Assembly (NCBI GenBank): GCA_004557075.1
Contig: SFEX01000027.1
Span: 1 to 23,182 of the forward strand
From: Clostridiales bacterium
Lineage (GTDB): Bacteria > Bacillota > Clostridia > Oscillospirales > Oscillospiraceae
Length of the DNA: 23,182 nt
Direction: 5' to 3'
In this document: piece by piece, positions 21,211-23,182 of the stretch
Layout: the number at the start of each line of letters is the position of its first letter
Position numbering within the stretch: the first letter of the stretch is position 1
Notes under the pieces: generated by a model
The model's input: only the letters and a program-made list of their open reading frames with translations
The model's database searches: none
What the model was told of the DNA's origin: nothing
Made by a program: the position numbers and the translations under genes

Positions 21211-21919
21211 AACTAAAATGCTCAGCAAAAGCTACGGCGATATATGTGCCGTGAGTGAGCTCTGCCTTGAGGTTTCCGAGGGCGAGCTTTTCGCGCTGCT
21301 GGGCGTGAACGGCGCGGGAAAGACAACGACGATAAAAATGCTCTCCGGCCTTACCGAGCCGACAAGCGGCAGCTTTTCTGTGTTCGGGCACAGCAGGATA
21401 GAGGATATAAAGTCGCTGATAAACGTCTCCCCGCAGGAGACGGCGGTCGCGCCGAATCTCACGGTGCGCGAGAACCTTGAATTTGTCTGCGGCATTTACG
21501 GTGTTGCGAGAGCCGACGCAAAGAAAAGAGCCGAGGCGATGCTCAGGGAGATGTCCATGGAGGAGATAGCAAACCGCCGTGCAAAAACGCTCTCCGGCGG
21601 CTGGCAGCGTCGCTTATCCATCGCAATGGCGCTCATATCAGAGCCGAAGCTCCTGTTTTTAGACGAGCCGACCTTAGGGCTTGACGTTATCGCGCGGCGC
21701 GAGCTGTGGAAGCTAATCGGTACGCTCAAGGGAAAGGTGACAATCGTGCTGACGACGCATTATCTTGAGGAGGCCGAGGCGCTGTCGGATCGCCTTGCTG
21801 TCATGAACGGCGGGCATCTCGCCGCCGTGGGCACCGCAGCGGAGCTCATGGCAAAGGCCGGCTGCGATAAGTTTGAGGACGCTTTTGTTAAGCTGTGCGG
21901 GGGAGGCGATGCGGTATGA
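21197..21919 (+). CDS. ABC transporter ATP-binding protein (ABC-2 type exporter)
   Basis: 240 residues. Walker A LGVNGAGKTTTIK (about 35-48), Q-loop NVSPQET, signature LSGGWQRRLS, Walker B LLFLDEPTLGLD, H-loop TTHYLEEAE. All motifs for ATP hydrolysis are intact. Sequence is of the CcmA/DrrA-like exporter class. The permease follows with a 4-nt overlap (ATGA). Substrate unknown; drug, peptide or lipid export are all possible. Confidence 0.95.
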   Translation: MKAIETKMLSKSYGDICAVSELCLEVSEGELFALLGVNGAGKTTTIKMLSGLTEPTSGSFSVFGHSRIEDIKSLINVSPQETAVAPNLTVRENLEFVCGIYGVARADAKKRAEAMLREMSMEEIANRRAKTLSGGWQRRLSIAMALISEPKLLFLDEPTLGLDVIARRELWKLIGTLKGKVTIVLTTHYLEEAEALSDRLAVMNGGHLAAVGTAAELMAKAGCDKFEDAFVKLCGGGDAV

Positions 21920-22644
21920 AAATGCGCGCCTTTGCTTCAAGAAATTCCAGAGAGATACTGCGCGACAGGCTCAACGTCATATTCGGCCTCGGATTTCCGC
22001 TCATAGTGCTCCTGCTGCTCACGTTAATACAATCGAACGTGCCCGTTGAGCTGTTCGAGCTTAATAAGCTCACCCCCGGCGTCGCGGTGTTCGGGCTGAG
22101 CTTCGTGTCGCTGTTTTCGGCGACGATCATATCAAAAGACAGAAGCTCGTCTCTGATGCTGCGGCTGTACAGCTCGCCGCTGCGCCCTGCCGATTATATA
22201 CTCGGCTACACCCTGCCGCTGCTGCCGATCTCGCTTGCGCAGTCGATAATATGCTTTGTTGTGGCAATGCTGTTAGGGCTTGAGTGGAGCGTCAATATAC
22301 TGCTGAGCATAGTTGTGCTGATACCGGCTATGATAGTGTTTATCGCGATAGGGCTTATCTGCGGCACGCTGCTGAACGATAAGCAGGTCGGCGGCGTGTG
22401 CGGCGCACTGCTGACAAACCTGACCGCGTGGCTGTCGGATATCTGGTTTGACGTATCGCTCGTCGGGGACGTCTTTGAAAAGATAGCAAACGCGCTGCCC
22501 TTTATCCACGCTGTCAAAGCTGGCCGATACGCCTACAGCGGCGAATATTCCGCTATCATGCCCGAGCTGTGGTGGGTCATCGGCTACGCCGCCGTGCTCA
22601 TGCTCATCGCCGTGGTGGTATTCAAAAGAAAAATGAAAGTGTAA
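21916..22644 (+). CDS. ABC-2 type transporter permease
   Basis: 242 residues, six hydrophobic segments (about 17-36, 50-68, 95-115, 130-155, 160-185, 215-236). The segment SSLMLRLYSSPLRPADYILGY between helices 2 and 3 is the typical ABC-2 cytoplasmic element. It ends with a basic KRKMKV tail. Start ATG 21916 overlaps the ATPase stop; a second ATG at 21922 is possible. GGGAGG lies 10 nt upstream. Forms the exporter with the preceding ATPase. Confidence 0.9.
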   Translation: MKMRAFASRNSREILRDRLNVIFGLGFPLIVLLLLTLIQSNVPVELFELNKLTPGVAVFGLSFVSLFSATIISKDRSSSLMLRLYSSPLRPADYILGYTLPLLPISLAQSIICFVVAMLLGLEWSVNILLSIVVLIPAMIVFIAIGLICGTLLNDKQVGGVCGALLTNLTAWLSDIWFDVSLVGDVFEKIANALPFIHAVKAGRYAYSGEYSAIMPELWWVIGYAAVLMLIAVVVFKRKMKV

Positions 22645-22653
22645 AAATAAGAT

Positions 22654-22701
22654 AAAAGCGGTCGCCTTTGTTGATTTTTCATACAAAAGCGGCCGCTTTT
22701 T
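22654..22701 (+). terminator. Terminator after the ABC operon
   Basis: AAAAGCGGTCGC (22654-22665) pairs with GCGGCCGCTTTT (22689-22700; one G-U pair), and the inner TTTGT/ACAAA adds five pairs. It ends in five T. Confidence 0.8.
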
Positions 22702-22990
22702 GCTGCCCTGTCCGCATGCCCGACGCGGCAGGATTAAACTATTTCCGAGGTTTCGTCTGACAACATTGGTGATATCTAACAAAAAACGCGTGGAATATGT
22801 GATTTTATTGGCAATATTGCGCTACAGGAGCGCTAAAACGCGCATAAAAATTTTTGTGCCGTTTTTGTGAAAAATGTAAAAAACAAAAAAAGTGAAACGC
22901 GCAAAAAATATCCAAAAACGCGCGAAACGCGAAAGATGAAAAAATGCTTGTTAATTTAAGCGTTACGGCCGCATTTTTGAGCGGCGATTT
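22702..22990. other. AT-rich gene-free spacer with five AAACGCG motifs
   Basis: No ORF with a ribosome site was found. AAACGCG occurs on the plus strand at 22784, 22836, 22895, 22916 and 22925, mostly next to A-tracts. A short GCCGC/GCGGC hairpin lies around 22968-22986. The heptamer cluster and A-tracts suggest a protein-binding or bent region upstream of the last gene. No function is assigned. Confidence 0.4.
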
Positions 22991-22994
22991 TGTA

Positions 22995-23039
22995 TTTACA
23001 CAGCAAAAAAATTGAAATATTATAAAACCTGTTAACAGG
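22995..23039 (+). promoter_or_regulatory. Promoter and palindrome of the last gene
   Basis: TTTACA (22995-23000) and TATTAT (23018-23023), spacer 17 nt. The perfect 12-bp palindrome CCTGTTAACAGG (23028-23039) covers the expected start of transcription and is a good operator candidate. Confidence 0.5.
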
Positions 23040-23083
23040 CCGTTAAGGCGCTATTTTATTTTTGATATAGGAGGAAAAATGCC

Positions 23084-23182
23084 ATGAGACCCGAAATAAT
23101 AATAATGCTGACTCACCACGACGTAACGGTGAAAAACGCAGCGGAGATATTTGAAGAGTGCAAGGATCTGCCCATAAAGTTC
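23084..23182 (+). CDS. Conserved hypothetical protein, truncated by window end
   Basis: 33 codons are visible and the frame is open at the window end. AGGAGG (with a 9-10 nt gap) precedes the ATG at 23084; the ATG at 23080 leads straight to a stop. The start is MRPEIIIMLTHHDVTVKNAA followed by EIFEECKDLPIKF. A strand (EIIIMLTHHDVTV) followed by a helix (NAAEIFEEC) suggests a beta/alpha fold, perhaps a TIM barrel. I do not recognise the enzyme. It has its own promoter and possible operator. Confidence 0.7.
   Translation, partial: MRPEIIIMLTHHDVTVKNAAEIFEECKDLPIKF

Overview
The window looks like chromosomal DNA of an anaerobic gut Firmicute of the class Clostridia, probably Oscillospiraceae/Ruminococcaceae-like. 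This rests on protein families (eukaryotic-type one-chain glycyl-tRNA synthetase, LtaS-type lipoteichoic acid synthase, YmdB, YhaO/YhaN-like pair), strong AGGAGG Shine-Dalgarno sites, TTGACA/TATAAT promoters, and short palindromic intergenic repeats of the kind common in these genomes. No 16S or other taxonomic marker is present, so this is inference. No phage, IS transposase or CRISPR array was seen.

Layout. 1-1880: a LysR regulator on the minus strand, facing a candidate structured small RNA on the plus strand, then about 500 bp of repeat-rich DNA. 1879-2064: a small two-helix membrane protein. 2164-7692: a tight minus-strand operon glyQS - LTA synthase - 110-aa membrane protein - nadE. The NadE glutaminase domain has lost its catalytic Cys and Lys. 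7840-8594: non-coding DNA with the most interesting structure in the window. It holds two tandem copies of a promoter-RNA-terminator cassette. The first faces a 27-codon ORF on the opposite strand whose own promoter, sequestered Shine-Dalgarno and convergent overlap look like a type I toxin-antitoxin locus. The second copy has kept the RNA gene but not the ORF. A hairpin array follows. 8594-9475: a stand-alone CAT/E2-fold protein lacking the catalytic His, divergent from mntP - TVP38 family membrane protein - HAD phosphatase (9617-11549). 11601-13148: an FHA protein and an Fe-S aldo/keto reductase. 13273-16481: a GtrB-like glycosyltransferase and a large GT-C-like/GtrA fusion protein, with codon use unlike the neighbours. 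16607-16683: tRNA-Arg(ACG). 16779-16946: an unlisted 55-aa membrane peptide gene. 17047-20820: ymdB, a YhaO/SbcD-like nuclease and a membrane-anchored Rad50-like ATPase. 20914-22644: an AbrB-type regulator with an ABC exporter. 22645-23083: AT-rich spacer with five copies of AAACGCG, leading into a gene cut off by the window end.

Functionally most genes are housekeeping: translation (GlyRS, tRNA-Arg), NAD synthesis, envelope polymers (LTA, Gtr-type lipid-linked sugar transfer), manganese export and DNA end processing. Accessory signals concentrate at 1080-1880, 7840-8594 and 22700-23080. All claims are from reading by eye; no searches, folding programs or alignments were run.
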